64,000 nt of DNA from Robinsoniella peoriensis. Its GTDB lineage: Bacteria > Bacillota > Clostridia > Lachnospirales > Lachnospiraceae. The notes beneath the pieces are model-generated. The model saw only the letters and a program-made list of their open reading frames with translations, did no database searches and was not told where the DNA came from. The DNA is taken from contig NZ_JTGN01000007.1 in NCBI RefSeq assembly GCF_000797495.1, positions 161,654 to 225,653 of the forward strand, written 5' to 3'. Below are positions 1 through 9,132 of this stretch, in pieces. The position numbers and the translations under genes are program-made. The stretch's first letter is position 1. Each line of letters begins with the position of its first letter.

Positions 1-3000
1 ACATTATCTCAATGCAAGATCATGAACTGCTATGCTCAGGTGTCGCTGAATGCGAGTGCTTTAATCAAGGTTACGGCTGATGCTATTAACAGTAAAGTTG
101 AGAATAATTCTGCTTATAGTGAAGTTGTTCAGAATGCCGGGAAAATTAAGTGGTTAGTTGCATCGGGAAAAGATCCTGCCAGCATGGAGTTGACACCGGA
201 GGCTTTAAATGTCGTTGCTAAATATATAAATCTTAATGGCGATGTTAAAGTTAGTGGCAATATGCTGGTGGATGGAGCTATAACAGCCCCTAAGATTGCT
301 GCTAAAGCCATTACCGCTGATAAAATAGCTATCGGCGATTTCACAAATTATGCCCAATTAAATGTTGATACTTTGTCTAAATGGGGCTTCACTTCTGTGG
401 ATGAGACATCTGCAAGTGCTAATCCTTGGTTTAAAAGAAATAATATTACCAGAGATTGTTTTATTAGCGAATGGTATCCTTGTAACGGTGGAGAAAGTTT
501 TAGGATTAAAGCTGATATCAAAACGACAGTAAAAGGTTCTTCTACAAATGGGGGAACAGATAGTGACTTTAAAGGCGTTACTGTTGGTGTCTACTGCTAT
601 AGTAATACTAACGCAATTTCTATATATTATGCACAACGTGTTACTAATCAGACGCAATCCATTTCCAGTGCAGTTACATTAAACAGTAATATCAGGAAAT
701 TTGCTGTGTTTGTTCAGATAGAAGGATGGGCTCCATTTACAGGAGAATTATTTGTCAGAAATGTTCAGGTGACGAAAATGTCTACGGGAGAACTGATCGT
801 TGACGGATCTGTAACTGCGGATAAAATGAATGTTAAAGGACTGACTGTAAGCGATGGCTCAAAAAATACCTTGGCAATTGATAATGCTGGAAATGTTTCT
901 TTAGATGTTAAAAGTCTTAGAATTACTGGAAGTGCTGCCGCCACTCAATCTGAGGCTCAAGGCTATGCTTCCTCAGCTAAGTCAGAAGCTATTTCAGCTG
1001 CAGCTTCCGATGCCTCTACAAAAGCAAACAACGCTAAAACAGATGCTTTAAACGCTGCAAAAACCTATACGGACAATGGGTTGGGTAGTAAATTGGATAC
1101 CTCATGGATGACGCAAAAAAATGTTTTTGATAAGCTAACAAATAATGGATCGTTACAAGGCATTTATATGGAAGGTGGCAAACTCTATATTAACGGTGAG
1201 TATATCAAAGCTAATTCTATTGATGCTGACCGTTTGATTGTCGGTATGAATCCTAACCTCGTAAGATACGGACTGGATACGATGGAGCAATATTCTACGG
1301 TTCCTAACTATTTAAGCACCAGTGGAACAACAATCACCTTGGACTCAACACAGTATTATTGTGGTACAAAATCCATTAAGGTTTTGGGCACAACCTCAAA
1401 TAACTATATCTGTCTGGGAAATTCCACTAATGATTTCGGATGTGTGCCTGTAACCGCAGGTAAAAAATACATCATATCCTGTTATGTAAGGCATACGACA
1501 ACCTCCAGAGCGAATGTAACCTTCAACATAGTCGGACACACTGAAATTTCAAGTAATGCTACAACTTCAACAGCAAGCTTTAGCGATATTGTAACCAATA
1601 CTGATGGTTGGAAAAGACTTGTTATCAAGTATACTGCAACCTCTACGTACCCGTATATCTCTCTTAGGATAGCAACCGGAAGTTCAAATATCCCAGTTTG
1701 GTTTGATGCTTTCCAGATTGAGGAAGTAGATGATTTGGGGAAAGAGCCTGGAGCATTTAAACAAGCTGGAACTACTATTATTAATGGTGAGAATATCACT
1801 ACTGGCACTATATCTGACGCATTAGGCAACATAAGTTGGAATCTTGCAAGTGGAGTTTTGAACGCAAAAAAACTAAGCATCGATTCTATTAATTTTAAGT
1901 TGACAGAAGCGGGTGTTGTTACTGCCAAATCAGGAATCATTGGTGGTTGGAATATCACCCCAGAATCTATGAACCGACAGTTTACCGCAAATAATAAAAA
2001 TTATTGGCTATATTTTGACACAGGAACAACTACTGATGCTTATGCGGCATTTATGTTAAGGACTAAAGCTACAACAGCCAGTGCCTGGGAAGATAAATTT
2101 TCAATCGCATGGAATGGCAAGATGACTGCTATGGACGCGGATGTACGGGGTAAAATTACTGCTACAAGTGGAAGCTTTAATGGAACAATTGAAGCTCAAA
2201 TAATTAATATCCTAAACAAAATGTCTATATATTATAATGATTTAGGTGTAAAAAAACTAACCAGTGTAATAGAAATACCTAACAGGACTAGCGAGGGTGC
2301 ACATTCTGATTTAATGATTGGTGGTGATACATCATATCTGACTCTAAAGGCTAGTGATCAGATTCGTAGTTATACACCACTCAATATAATGAACTCAATT
2401 ATGGAGTATGGGGTTTCTTTATCCAATAAATATCAGGCAAAAGGAAGCTATTCTGCATCAAATCACACGCATACAGCAGCACAGGTAGGGGCTGCTACAG
2501 CAACTCATTCCCATAGCGCAGCTCAAATAGGCGCAGCTGAATCCTCGCACCAACACGGGCAATTACATCAAGACGGAAAAGCAGTTGTGACAACTTCAAA
2601 TGGCGGAACTATATTTAGAGCAGCAGAGGTTCGTGGAAATAATGTGGTTACTTTAGGATCTTCTACTTACAAATGGACAAGACTATGGGCTGTACAAGGA
2701 ACAATCAGTACATCAGATAGAAATGAAAAAACTAATATAGAGCCATTGGACGAAAGATATGAAAAATTATTTATGGATTTAAAACCAAAAATGTTTAATT
2801 GGAAGAACTTCACAAATAAAGATCATCATGATAGGAGACATTGTGGGTTAATAGCCCAAGATGTTGAAGACGCCACTTATGCCAACGGTTTATCTCCAGA
2901 ATTATTTGCAGCTGTTTGTAAGGATAATCTTGAGAAACCAACTGAAGATGGTCGCAATTGGAGCTATGGTTTAATCTATAGTGAATTACATGGTTTAGAA

Positions 3001-3150
3001 ATACATATGATACAAAAAAATATTGCTGAAACATTTGAACTTAAAAGTCAGATTATGTCGTTAAGAAATGAAAATGATAATTTAAAAAGTATAAACGATG
3101 AAATAATTAAACGATTGGAAAAAATTGAAAAAATTATTGATGTATTTTAG
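1..3150 (+). CDS. Phage tail fibre/tail-tip protein with C-terminal S74 auto-cleaving chaperone (5' partial)
   Basis: The reading frame is open from base 1, so the gene starts left of the window; 1049 residues are visible. The N-terminal part has repeated AITADKI-type segments common in phage receptor-binding proteins. Residues about 420-587 look like a carbohydrate-binding jelly-roll (NPNLVRYG... followed by a Trp/Phe-rich beta pattern). Residues 820-857 carry His-rich AAQVGA/AAQIGA fibre repeats. The end holds a peptidase S74 intramolecular chaperone: TSDRNEKTNIEPL with the candidate self-cleavage Ser905, then GLIAQDVED, then a C-terminal coiled coil from about 1010. In this family the chaperone trimerises the fibre and is then cut off. 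This is the last structural gene on this side of the prophage; no holin or lysin lies in the window. Confidence 0.88.
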   Translation, partial: TLSQCKIMNCYAQVSLNASALIKVTADAINSKVENNSAYSEVVQNAGKIKWLVASGKDPASMELTPEALNVVAKYINLNGDVKVSGNMLVDGAITAPKIAAKAITADKIAIGDFTNYAQLNVDTLSKWGFTSVDETSASANPWFKRNNITRDCFISEWYPCNGGESFRIKADIKTTVKGSSTNGGTDSDFKGVTVGVYCYSNTNAISIYYAQRVTNQTQSISSAVTLNSNIRKFAVFVQIEGWAPFTGELFVRNVQVTKMSTGELIVDGSVTADKMNVKGLTVSDGSKNTLAIDNAGNVSLDVKSLRITGSAAATQSEAQGYASSAKSEAISAAASDASTKANNAKTDALNAAKTYTDNGLGSKLDTSWMTQKNVFDKLTNNGSLQGIYMEGGKLYINGEYIKANSIDADRLIVGMNPNLVRYGLDTMEQYSTVPNYLSTSGTTITLDSTQYYCGTKSIKVLGTTSNNYICLGNSTNDFGCVPVTAGKKYIISCYVRHTTTSRANVTFNIVGHTEISSNATTSTASFSDIVTNTDGWKRLVIKYTATSTYPYISLRIATGSSNIPVWFDAFQIEEVDDLGKEPGAFKQAGTTIINGENITTGTISDALGNISWNLASGVLNAKKLSIDSINFKLTEAGVVTAKSGIIGGWNITPESMNRQFTANNKNYWLYFDTGTTTDAYAAFMLRTKATTASAWEDKFSIAWNGKMTAMDADVRGKITATSGSFNGTIEAQIINILNKMSIYYNDLGVKKLTSVIEIPNRTSEGAHSDLMIGGDTSYLTLKASDQIRSYTPLNIMNSIMEYGVSLSNKYQAKGSYSASNHTHTAAQVGAATATHSHSAAQIGAAESSHQHGQLHQDGKAVVTTSNGGTIFRAAEVRGNNVVTLGSSTYKWTRLWAVQGTISTSDRNEKTNIEPLDERYEKLFMDLKPKMFNWKNFTNKDHHDRRHCGLIAQDVEDATYANGLSPELFAAVCKDNLEKPTEDGRNWSYGLIYSELHGLEIHMIQKNIAETFELKSQIMSLRNENDNLKSINDEIIKRLEKIEKIIDVF

Positions 3151-3160
3151 TCAAATACAA

Positions 3161-3189
3161 TTGTAAATATATCCCATATCGTCTATAAT
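3161..3189 (+). promoter_or_regulatory. Promoter of the LRR gene
   Basis: TTGTAA at 3161-3166 and TATAAT at 3184-3189 are separated by 17 bases. The expected start point near 3196 lies inside the large inverted repeat 3169-3223, so only transcripts from further upstream would contain both arms. Confidence 0.6.
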
Positions 3190-3223
3190 AAAATCAAATA
3201 TATCAAGGGAGGATATGGGATAT
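3169..3223 (+). promoter_or_regulatory. 12-bp perfect inverted repeat flanking the ribosome site of the LRR gene
   Basis: ATATCCCATATC at 3169-3180 is the exact complement of GATATGGGATAT at 3212-3223. The right arm includes the last base of the AGGGAGG ribosome site (3206-3212) and the first two bases of the ATG at 3222. In a read-through transcript the start would be buried in a stem; a transcript from the local promoter lacks the left arm. The repeat is seen; the regulatory role is inferred. Confidence 0.55.
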
Positions 3224-5015
3224 GAAGAAGATTCTTGGCAGTTTTGTAGTTATTCTAATTGTATTTTTTTCATTAAATACTACAATAGAAGCATCTGGTA
3301 ACAAAGTTAAGATGGGAGACAATGTATATGTAACATTTGATTATTCAGAAAATCATTTTAAAGCTACTATTTCAGGAACGGGAGCTATGTATGATTATGA
3401 TTTAGATGGTTATGAATCCAGTGGACTATTGAAAAACCCCTTCATGGGGCTTACAAAATTCACTGGATCTATAATAATTGAAGAAGGTATAACTAGTATA
3501 GGAAATTATACTTTTTATTGTTCACGTGTGTATGAAGCAGAACTACCTACTACATTAAAACGTATAGGGGATTATGCTTTTGCAAGTTCAGACTTATCTG
3601 GCATTAGATTTCCTGAAGGTTTAACTGAAATTGGTAAATATGCTTTTTTAGGTACTATGTCAGATTTCTACAGACCAACACTTGAACTACCGCAAAGTAT
3701 AACTAAAATAGGCGAGAATGCTTTTGCTGGTTGTCGGATGACAGGAATAAAATCAAATATTAAGGATCTGCCTTACGGAATATTTAGTGACTGTGAAAAA
3801 GTTAATTCTGTCAGCTTAGGGAATAATTTAAAGTCAATAGGAGCTAATGCATTTAATAATTGTAAGGCATTAAAAAATATAATATTACCAAATAGTGTTC
3901 AATCCATTGGCGGATATGCATTCAATGGTTGTATTTTATTAACCGACATCAACATCCCCGGCTCAATGCAAACTATCGGAGCCAACGCATTTGCAGGATG
4001 TCGTAGACTTTTCAACGTAACAATGCAGGAAGGTGTTAGAAACATCGACGATAACGCTTTTAATGGTTGTATACGTCTTCAGACAATGACACTGCCAGCA
4101 TCAATCCAATCCATAGGGGATTACGCATTTAATCAATGTACGATGCTTCGTAGCGTAATGATTCGTAATGGCAACACAAATCTCGGCTCAGGAGTCTTCA
4201 ACGGGTGCCCCGTAACACTATCAGCATCAAAAGGTTCCAGAGTCCAAGCATACGCGAAGAGCAACGGAATAGGCTTCAAAGATAACGGTAGTTATGCTGT
4301 GCCATTTGTAACTCAGGAATATATTTCAGGCAGTTTCAGATACAAAGTCCTGACATCAGGATCAAACGGCGGTACAGTCCAAGTAATCGCCCCAATCAAC
4401 AACAAGAAAACGAAGCTCACGATTCCTGATACCGTAAAACTCAACACCTACAACTTTACGGTCACAAGCATCGCAAAGAACGCTTTCAAATCCAACAAGA
4501 AACTTAAGACTGTCAATATAGGCAAATACGTTACATCAATCGGAGACAGAGCATTCTACAACTGCTCAGCGCTTACAAGTGTAAAATTCGGCAATAGAGT
4601 CAACGAAATCGGTAAAGCTGCATTCCGTGGCTGCTCGAATCTGAAAAAGGTGAAGTTACCGACTAAAGTTACGACAGTTAAAGATGAACTGTTCTACGGC
4701 TGTAAGAAGCTGACGACAGTGACGTTGAGTAATAATACAACTTCTGTTGGTAACGGAGCTTTCTCAGGATGTAGCAGTTTAAAGAGCATTACTCTTCCGT
4801 CACGTGTTAAGACACTTGGAAGCAAGGCATTCTATAACTGTAAGAATCTGAAAAAGATTACGGTTAAAGGAACTGCGCTGAGAAAGGTTGGAAGTTCTGC
4901 ACTGAAGAAGATAAACAGTCGGGCTACGATAAAGGTTCCTAAGAGTAAAGTAAAGAAATATACAACTCTATTTAAAGGTAAGGGACAGAGTAAGACGGTT
5001 AAAGTAAGTAAATAA
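3222..5015 (+). CDS. Secreted BspA-like leucine-rich-repeat (LRR_5) protein
   Basis: A 597-residue protein with a signal peptide (MKKILGSF... TIEA, cleavage about residue 24) and two blocks of BspA/TpLRR repeats of the form IGxxAFxxCxxLxxVxLP, at about 75-340 and 395-590, joined by a non-repeat linker with GSRVQAYAKSNG. There is no LPxTG or obvious membrane anchor; the very Lys-rich C terminus may stick to the wall. LRR proteins of this type are surface adhesion or host-interaction proteins. Placed between the tail gene and the integrase with its own promoter, it is probably prophage cargo. Base and codon use shift near 3940: the first third favours ATA/ATT, the middle favours ATC and CCC. 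Confidence 0.85.
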   Translation: MKKILGSFVVILIVFFSLNTTIEASGNKVKMGDNVYVTFDYSENHFKATISGTGAMYDYDLDGYESSGLLKNPFMGLTKFTGSIIIEEGITSIGNYTFYCSRVYEAELPTTLKRIGDYAFASSDLSGIRFPEGLTEIGKYAFLGTMSDFYRPTLELPQSITKIGENAFAGCRMTGIKSNIKDLPYGIFSDCEKVNSVSLGNNLKSIGANAFNNCKALKNIILPNSVQSIGGYAFNGCILLTDINIPGSMQTIGANAFAGCRRLFNVTMQEGVRNIDDNAFNGCIRLQTMTLPASIQSIGDYAFNQCTMLRSVMIRNGNTNLGSGVFNGCPVTLSASKGSRVQAYAKSNGIGFKDNGSYAVPFVTQEYISGSFRYKVLTSGSNGGTVQVIAPINNKKTKLTIPDTVKLNTYNFTVTSIAKNAFKSNKKLKTVNIGKYVTSIGDRAFYNCSALTSVKFGNRVNEIGKAAFRGCSNLKKVKLPTKVTTVKDELFYGCKKLTTVTLSNNTTSVGNGAFSGCSSLKSITLPSRVKTLGSKAFYNCKNLKKITVKGTALRKVGSSALKKINSRATIKVPKSKVKKYTTLFKGKGQSKTVKVSK

Positions 5016-5032
5016 AGGGAGAAGAAGATCGT

Positions 5033-5629
5033 ATGAAAAAGGTAAAAGTATTATTGGCTACGGTTTTGGTAATATCATTGTGCTTAGCACCTATAAGTGC
5101 AAGTGCTGCATCAAAAAAAGAGATTAAAAATGTTCAGACAACGGTAAAGAAGTTTTATAATGCGGCAAAGGTTTATAATGCACCACGTATGAAGAGTTGT
5201 TTTGTTAATCCAAGCGATATGAAAGTTTTTATTGAAAATAAAGAAATGGCTAAATTTTGTAGAAAACAGAATAAAAAACTTAAATATTCTATTCGTTCCA
5301 CTAAAGTTAAGGGAAAGAATGCCACAGTAAAAGTAAGGTGCACTTATGCTAATGCATATAAACATATATATTATGCTTGCGGTGATGTAATATCTTATAA
5401 TTTACTATATCCTCAATGTACGCCAGAAGGACTTAGAAGATATCAATATGAAAGAGTTCTGGTCAATATTGATGATCTTGGAATAGATTCGAATACTAAA
5501 ACAATTACGTTAAACCTGAAAAAAGTAAAGGGAAAATGGAAAATAAGTAATGCAACACGGAAAATAATGGATTCAGTAAATTGCAATTATGAAAGCGCTT
5601 ATCAGGATTATTTTGCAGAATATGATTAA
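5033..5629 (+). CDS. Small secreted protein, possibly NTF2-like
   Basis: A 198-residue protein starting 17 bases after the LRR gene, behind a GGGAGAAGAAG ribosome site, so the two are probably co-transcribed. It has a clear signal peptide (MKKVKVLLATVLVISLCLAP, then ISASA, cleavage about residue 26). The rest alternates helix and strand: an early KKFYNAAKVYNAPRMKSCF helix pair and a late GKWKIS strand resemble lipoproteins of the DUF4878/NTF2-like fold, but I cannot confirm this. Its role is unknown; it may be a partner of the LRR protein. Confidence 0.7.
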   Translation: MKKVKVLLATVLVISLCLAPISASAASKKEIKNVQTTVKKFYNAAKVYNAPRMKSCFVNPSDMKVFIENKEMAKFCRKQNKKLKYSIRSTKVKGKNATVKVRCTYANAYKHIYYACGDVISYNLLYPQCTPEGLRRYQYERVLVNIDDLGIDSNTKTITLNLKKVKGKWKISNATRKIMDSVNCNYESAYQDYFAEYD

Positions 5630-5830
5630 GAACAATTAAAAATGTCATAAAAATCAATATGGACTGACTTTATGGTAAATTGCAGTATTTTAAGTATCTA
5701 TTGATATAAAACATCTGATTTTACAAGACTTTTCCAATGGGACTGCAAAACAATTGAATCATTTATGTAGACAAAGTCAATTTAATAGTATAGTAAGGTA
5801 AATTAGAAATTTGTGGAGGTAAAAGATATC

Positions 5831-6187
5831 ATGTTAAGACCAAAAGAGGTAGTGTGTAAGTGGGTAGATGCCTTTAATAATCACGATGTAGAGGCAATTA
5901 CAAGTCTTTATCACGAAGATGCAACAAATCATCAAGTAGCCAATGAGCCTGTAGTTGGAATAGAAGCAATTCGTGCAATGTTCACTGATGAATTTGCTAT
6001 TGAAGATATGACTTGCATTGTAGAAAATATATTTGAAGATGGGCAATGGGCAATTTTAGAATGGAAAGACCCATTAGGCTTAAGAGGCTGTGGATTTTTT
6101 CATGTTGTTAATGGAAAAATTCTGTTTCAAAGAGGATATTGGGATAAACTATCATTCTTGAAACAACGCAACTTACCTATCGAATAA
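5831..6187 (+). CDS. SnoaL/NTF2-like small protein
   Basis: I start this 118-residue protein at the ATG at 5831, because the GTG at 5813 would place the GGAGGT ribosome site inside the gene. The pattern (VxxWVDAFNNHDVEAITSLYHEDATNHQVANEPVVG, AIRAMF, then a sheet with GQWAILEWKDP and GCGFFHVVNGKI) is typical of SnoaL-like polyketide-cyclase/NTF2 folds, which bind or isomerise small hydrophobic compounds; the substrate is unknown. It stands alone in the prophage, followed by its own terminator at 6258-6289, so it looks like an independent cargo gene. Confidence 0.8.
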   Translation: MLRPKEVVCKWVDAFNNHDVEAITSLYHEDATNHQVANEPVVGIEAIRAMFTDEFAIEDMTCIVENIFEDGQWAILEWKDPLGLRGCGFFHVVNGKILFQRGYWDKLSFLKQRNLPIE

Positions 6188-6257
6188 ATTCCAGTTTAAA
6201 TAAAAGATGTCAGGACATCAGATATCATAAATTATTTGGTGTTTTGTTAACCGTATG

Positions 6258-6289
6258 AGAGTCTATCGAGTAGGTAGGCTCTTTTATTA
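6258..6289 (+). terminator. Rho-independent terminator after the NTF2-like gene
   Basis: A ten-pair stem (AGAGTCTATC with GGTAGGCTCT, two G-U pairs) with a GAGTA loop is followed by TTTTATT. Confidence 0.75.
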
Positions 6290-6363
6290 TGCCAAAAATC
6301 AAACCACTCGTACAGATTTTACGAGAGGAACATATAAAATTAAAAATCATGGAGGATTTGAAT

Positions 6364-6846
6364 ATGAAAACAATCACAATTAAAAACTGGGCAATCACAA
6401 AAATTTATGAGGATTTATTACCATTTTTATTAGGAAACAAGAAATACCCACAGAAATTAAACTGGACGATGTATAAAGCTGGACAGAAGTTTGAAGAAGC
6501 TGCTATCCGTTATAACACTGAATATAGACGTTTACTGCACCAATATGCGGTAAAGGACAAAAATAATAATCTGATTACGGATAGTGCTGGTAATGTGATT
6601 ATTCCTGATTGCCTGAATGATGTATTTATCCATGAGTGGCTAACCTTGTCAAATATTGACGTAAAATTACAGATGGAAGAAGTAGATGAAGAGATCTTCA
6701 ACTATGATGATTCAAAAGGTCAATACGAGACGCTAAAGCCACATGAATTGCGGGTGTTGAAAGAGATCCTGTGCGATCCCGAGGATTACATAGGCAAGTG
6801 GGTCGCGGAACACGACGTACCAGTGGAAGAGTGCCGCATATATTGA
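6364..6846 (+). CDS. Phage-type small protein, function unknown (perhaps DUF1617-like)
   Basis: A 160-residue protein. The ATG at 6364 is chosen over the in-frame ATG at 6289 because it follows GGAGG (6351-6355) at normal spacing and because the upstream ATG lies at the edge of a terminator. The start MKTITIKNWAITKIYEDLLPFL, a middle with FEEAAIRYNTEYRRLLHQYAV and an acidic end resemble siphophage proteins of unknown function placed near tail genes (DUF1617-type); this is a memory-based match and not certain. No signal peptide or membrane span is visible. Confidence 0.6.
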   Translation: MKTITIKNWAITKIYEDLLPFLLGNKKYPQKLNWTMYKAGQKFEEAAIRYNTEYRRLLHQYAVKDKNNNLITDSAGNVIIPDCLNDVFIHEWLTLSNIDVKLQMEEVDEEIFNYDDSKGQYETLKPHELRVLKEILCDPEDYIGKWVAEHDVPVEECRIY

Positions 6847-6970
6847 TCAAATGAAACTCCGGTTTTCTTGCTACTCAAGGGTAGTGGGGAAGCCTTATTT
6901 TATTGTGCAAAGTTGTTCCGGGCACAGTTAGTAAAATCTATGGGATGAACTAACAATAGGAAAATTGAGT

Positions 6971-7008
6971 TTAAGATCCAAGTCACCAAAGTTTGGTAGG
7001 GGTCTTAA
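6971..7008 (+). promoter_or_regulatory. Hairpin between phage genes
   Basis: TTAAGATCC (6971-6979) pairs with GGGGTCTTAA (about 6999-7008), and inside it ACCAAA pairs with TTTGGT. There is no run of T immediately after, so this is not a typical terminator. It lies 33 bases before the antirepressor-like gene and could be a leader structure or operator. Confidence 0.4.
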
Positions 7009-7040
7009 TAGATTAAATTAAAAAAGAATAGGAGATTATT

Positions 7041-7742
7041 ATGGGTAAAGTAAATGTAGAGGTAAAAGAATTCATGGGCATGGATGTAAGGGTTATTGAG
7101 AATGAATGGATGGTGTTGAAGGATATGTTCTCAGCACTGGGGAGAGTCCGAATTAATGGTGGATGGACGCATGAAAAAAAGAAATTGTTAAAATTTCTTG
7201 AAGAACTGGGCAAAAAAGACCTCTACCAAACATCGGTAGACGTTCCGGTCAAGAAAGGACAGTTGGAAAATGTAGAGTGTCTGAAATTAGAAATAACGCC
7301 ACTAATACTGACACAGTTTAAACCAACAGGTAGGAAAAGCGTAGAAGCTCTAAATGAGTGGTACAAATTCATGAAATTTGTTGATGATATATTAGTATCC
7401 CTAGAGGTACATAAATTTATAGTAAAAGACAAAGGAACTCAGAGAGAACAAATTGACAGGTTGTCAAATGCTAAAGGTGATCCCAAAATAGCAAATATGC
7501 AAGTAAATATGATTATGGCTAAACTGATAGGTGTATACGACCAGGGTATAAAGAGAGTAAAAAAGGAAGAACTGAGGGTGTACAAGGATCAGACAACCGT
7601 GGATTTGCTGGAAGTGAGAGAGTTTGTAATGGAGAAGTTTATAAATGCCTATGAATTTACGAGGAGCCATAAATCTGCTGGTGAGATGGCGTTAAAGTTG
7701 GCGAAAGAGAAATATTCCAAAGGGTTAAATTTGGTTGCGTAG
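7041..7742 (+). CDS. Phage antirepressor/regulatory-type protein (BRO/Rha-like N terminus)
   Basis: A 233-residue protein with a strong ribosome site (AATAGGAG). The first 110 residues run as EFMGMDVRVIENEWMVLKDM, then FSALGRVRINGGWTHEKKKL, then LEITPLILTQFKPTGRKSVEALNEW, which resembles the BRO-N/Rha class of phage DNA-binding regulators where a short beta segment precedes helix-turn-helix-like helices. The C-terminal half is helical and Lys-rich (YDQGIKRVKKEELRVYKD). Its position just before the integrase fits lysogeny control or regulation of excision. The exact family is not certain. Confidence 0.5.
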   Translation: MGKVNVEVKEFMGMDVRVIENEWMVLKDMFSALGRVRINGGWTHEKKKLLKFLEELGKKDLYQTSVDVPVKKGQLENVECLKLEITPLILTQFKPTGRKSVEALNEWYKFMKFVDDILVSLEVHKFIVKDKGTQREQIDRLSNAKGDPKIANMQVNMIMAKLIGVYDQGIKRVKKEELRVYKDQTTVDLLEVREFVMEKFINAYEFTRSHKSAGEMALKLAKEKYSKGLNLVA

Positions 7743-7766
7743 GGAGTAAATAAGATAAATGATATT

Positions 7767-7796
7767 GGCTGCTCTGTAATATGGGCAGCTATTTTT
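7767..7796 (+). terminator. Rho-independent terminator between regulator and integrase
   Basis: GGCTGCTC (7767-7774) pairs over eight positions with GGGCAGCT (7783-7790), with two G-U pairs, followed by ATTTTTG. The integrase ribosome site starts directly after it. Confidence 0.65.
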
Positions 7797-7814
7797 GAGG
7801 AGGAATGTACATAT

Positions 7815-9113
7815 ATGGTAAAAAGCAACAACGAGTTATTGCAGTATGCAATCAGTAATGGTATCATTAATTTTGAAGATGTGCAGAAAAAAATAGATAT
7901 GGCAAAGAGAGAACAAATTTTAAGAAAGCATCCATTTGAGATATGGGAAAGTGAAAATGGTTATTGCTACACGTATTTGCCTGACGAAACGAAGAAGAAC
8001 GGAAGACGGCAAATAAAGCGTAAGTTGAGTAAAGGAAAAAATCCTGATCAAGCCATTGAAGATGCGATTGTCGAGTTTTATCAAAAGCAGGAGAGTGATG
8101 AGAAGAAAAGGAACACAGCTACTTTAAAAACAGTTTTTCAACAATGGATGGAATATAAGTGCTTTCACACAAATTCTTCGTCTTATATGAAACGTATAAG
8201 TAATGATTGGTTTAGGTTTTTTGAGCCTGAGAACATATCTGTAATGCCAATTAAGGACCTTGATGTATTATTCTTGGATAACTGGTGTCATAAGACCATA
8301 AAGAAGTTTTCATTAACAAGCAAACAATTCTACAACATGGCAATAATATTGCGTCAGGGGCTGGATTACGCTGTCAGAACGGGTGTTATAAGTGAGAATC
8401 CCTTCTTGGAAGTTGTAATTAATAGAAAGATGCTTCGGAAGACTGAAAAGAAGGCTGATGAAACACAAGTCTTTAGTATAAAAGAAGAGCCTCAGATTAT
8501 TGCTTTTGAGAAAGAGCGTTTTAATGAAAATGGATTTACAGTTCACCTGGGGATTATTTTGGCTTTTAAGATAGGGTTAAGGGTTGGAGAGCTTAGTGCA
8601 TTAAGCATCACTGATTTTAACGAAGACTTATCCTATGTCCACGTTCATGCTATGGAAGTTTTAGAGTATGATACAGACGATAACATATCGTACCACGTGA
8701 AAGAGCGTAAGGTAGTTGACTATACGAAATCATGTGCAGGAGATAGAACCGTATATGTTCCGCAGGATGCAAGGAAACTTGTGAAGCAGATCATTAAAAC
8801 CAATATATCTAATGGAATTTGGGAAAAGGGGTATTTATTCATAAGAGATAATGGAGAAAGAATCCAATCACATTCGTTTTCAACTGCATTATTAAGGTGC
8901 TGTAAGAAACTAAATTTAACAAATAGGAGTATGCACAAAATAAGAAAGACTTATATATCTGCGTTGATTGATGGGAATATAAATATAAACGAGATCAGAA
9001 AACAGGTGGGGCATGAAGATGAGAGAACAACACTCAGAAATTATTGCTTCAACAGATATACGAGGAATCAAACGGAAGAACAGATGGAAAATGCACTTAA
9101 ACTAAAAGCATAA
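7815..9113 (+). CDS. int: Tyrosine-type site-specific integrase of the prophage
   Basis: A 432-residue tyrosine recombinase, full length for phage and conjugative-element integrases. An arm-binding region lies at about 25-85 (FEIWESENGYCYTYLPDETK, a Lys/Arg-rich sheet), a SAM-like core-binding domain at about 100-200, and the catalytic domain after 225. Catalytic residues are visible: Arg in GLRVGEL, Lys in the ERKVVDYTKSCAGDRTVYVP hairpin, HxxR in MHKIRKTYIS, His in QVGHEDERTT and Tyr in NYCFNRYT. It ends 104 bases from the tRNA-Glu 3' end, the expected integration target. Ribosome site GAGGAGG. Confidence 0.95.
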   Translation: MVKSNNELLQYAISNGIINFEDVQKKIDMAKREQILRKHPFEIWESENGYCYTYLPDETKKNGRRQIKRKLSKGKNPDQAIEDAIVEFYQKQESDEKKRNTATLKTVFQQWMEYKCFHTNSSSYMKRISNDWFRFFEPENISVMPIKDLDVLFLDNWCHKTIKKFSLTSKQFYNMAIILRQGLDYAVRTGVISENPFLEVVINRKMLRKTEKKADETQVFSIKEEPQIIAFEKERFNENGFTVHLGIILAFKIGLRVGELSALSITDFNEDLSYVHVHAMEVLEYDTDDNISYHVKERKVVDYTKSCAGDRTVYVPQDARKLVKQIIKTNISNGIWEKGYLFIRDNGERIQSHSFSTALLRCCKKLNLTNRSMHKIRKTYISALIDGNININEIRKQVGHEDERTTLRNYCFNRYTRNQTEEQMENALKLKA

Positions 9114-9132
9114 ATATTTACATGATTATTTA

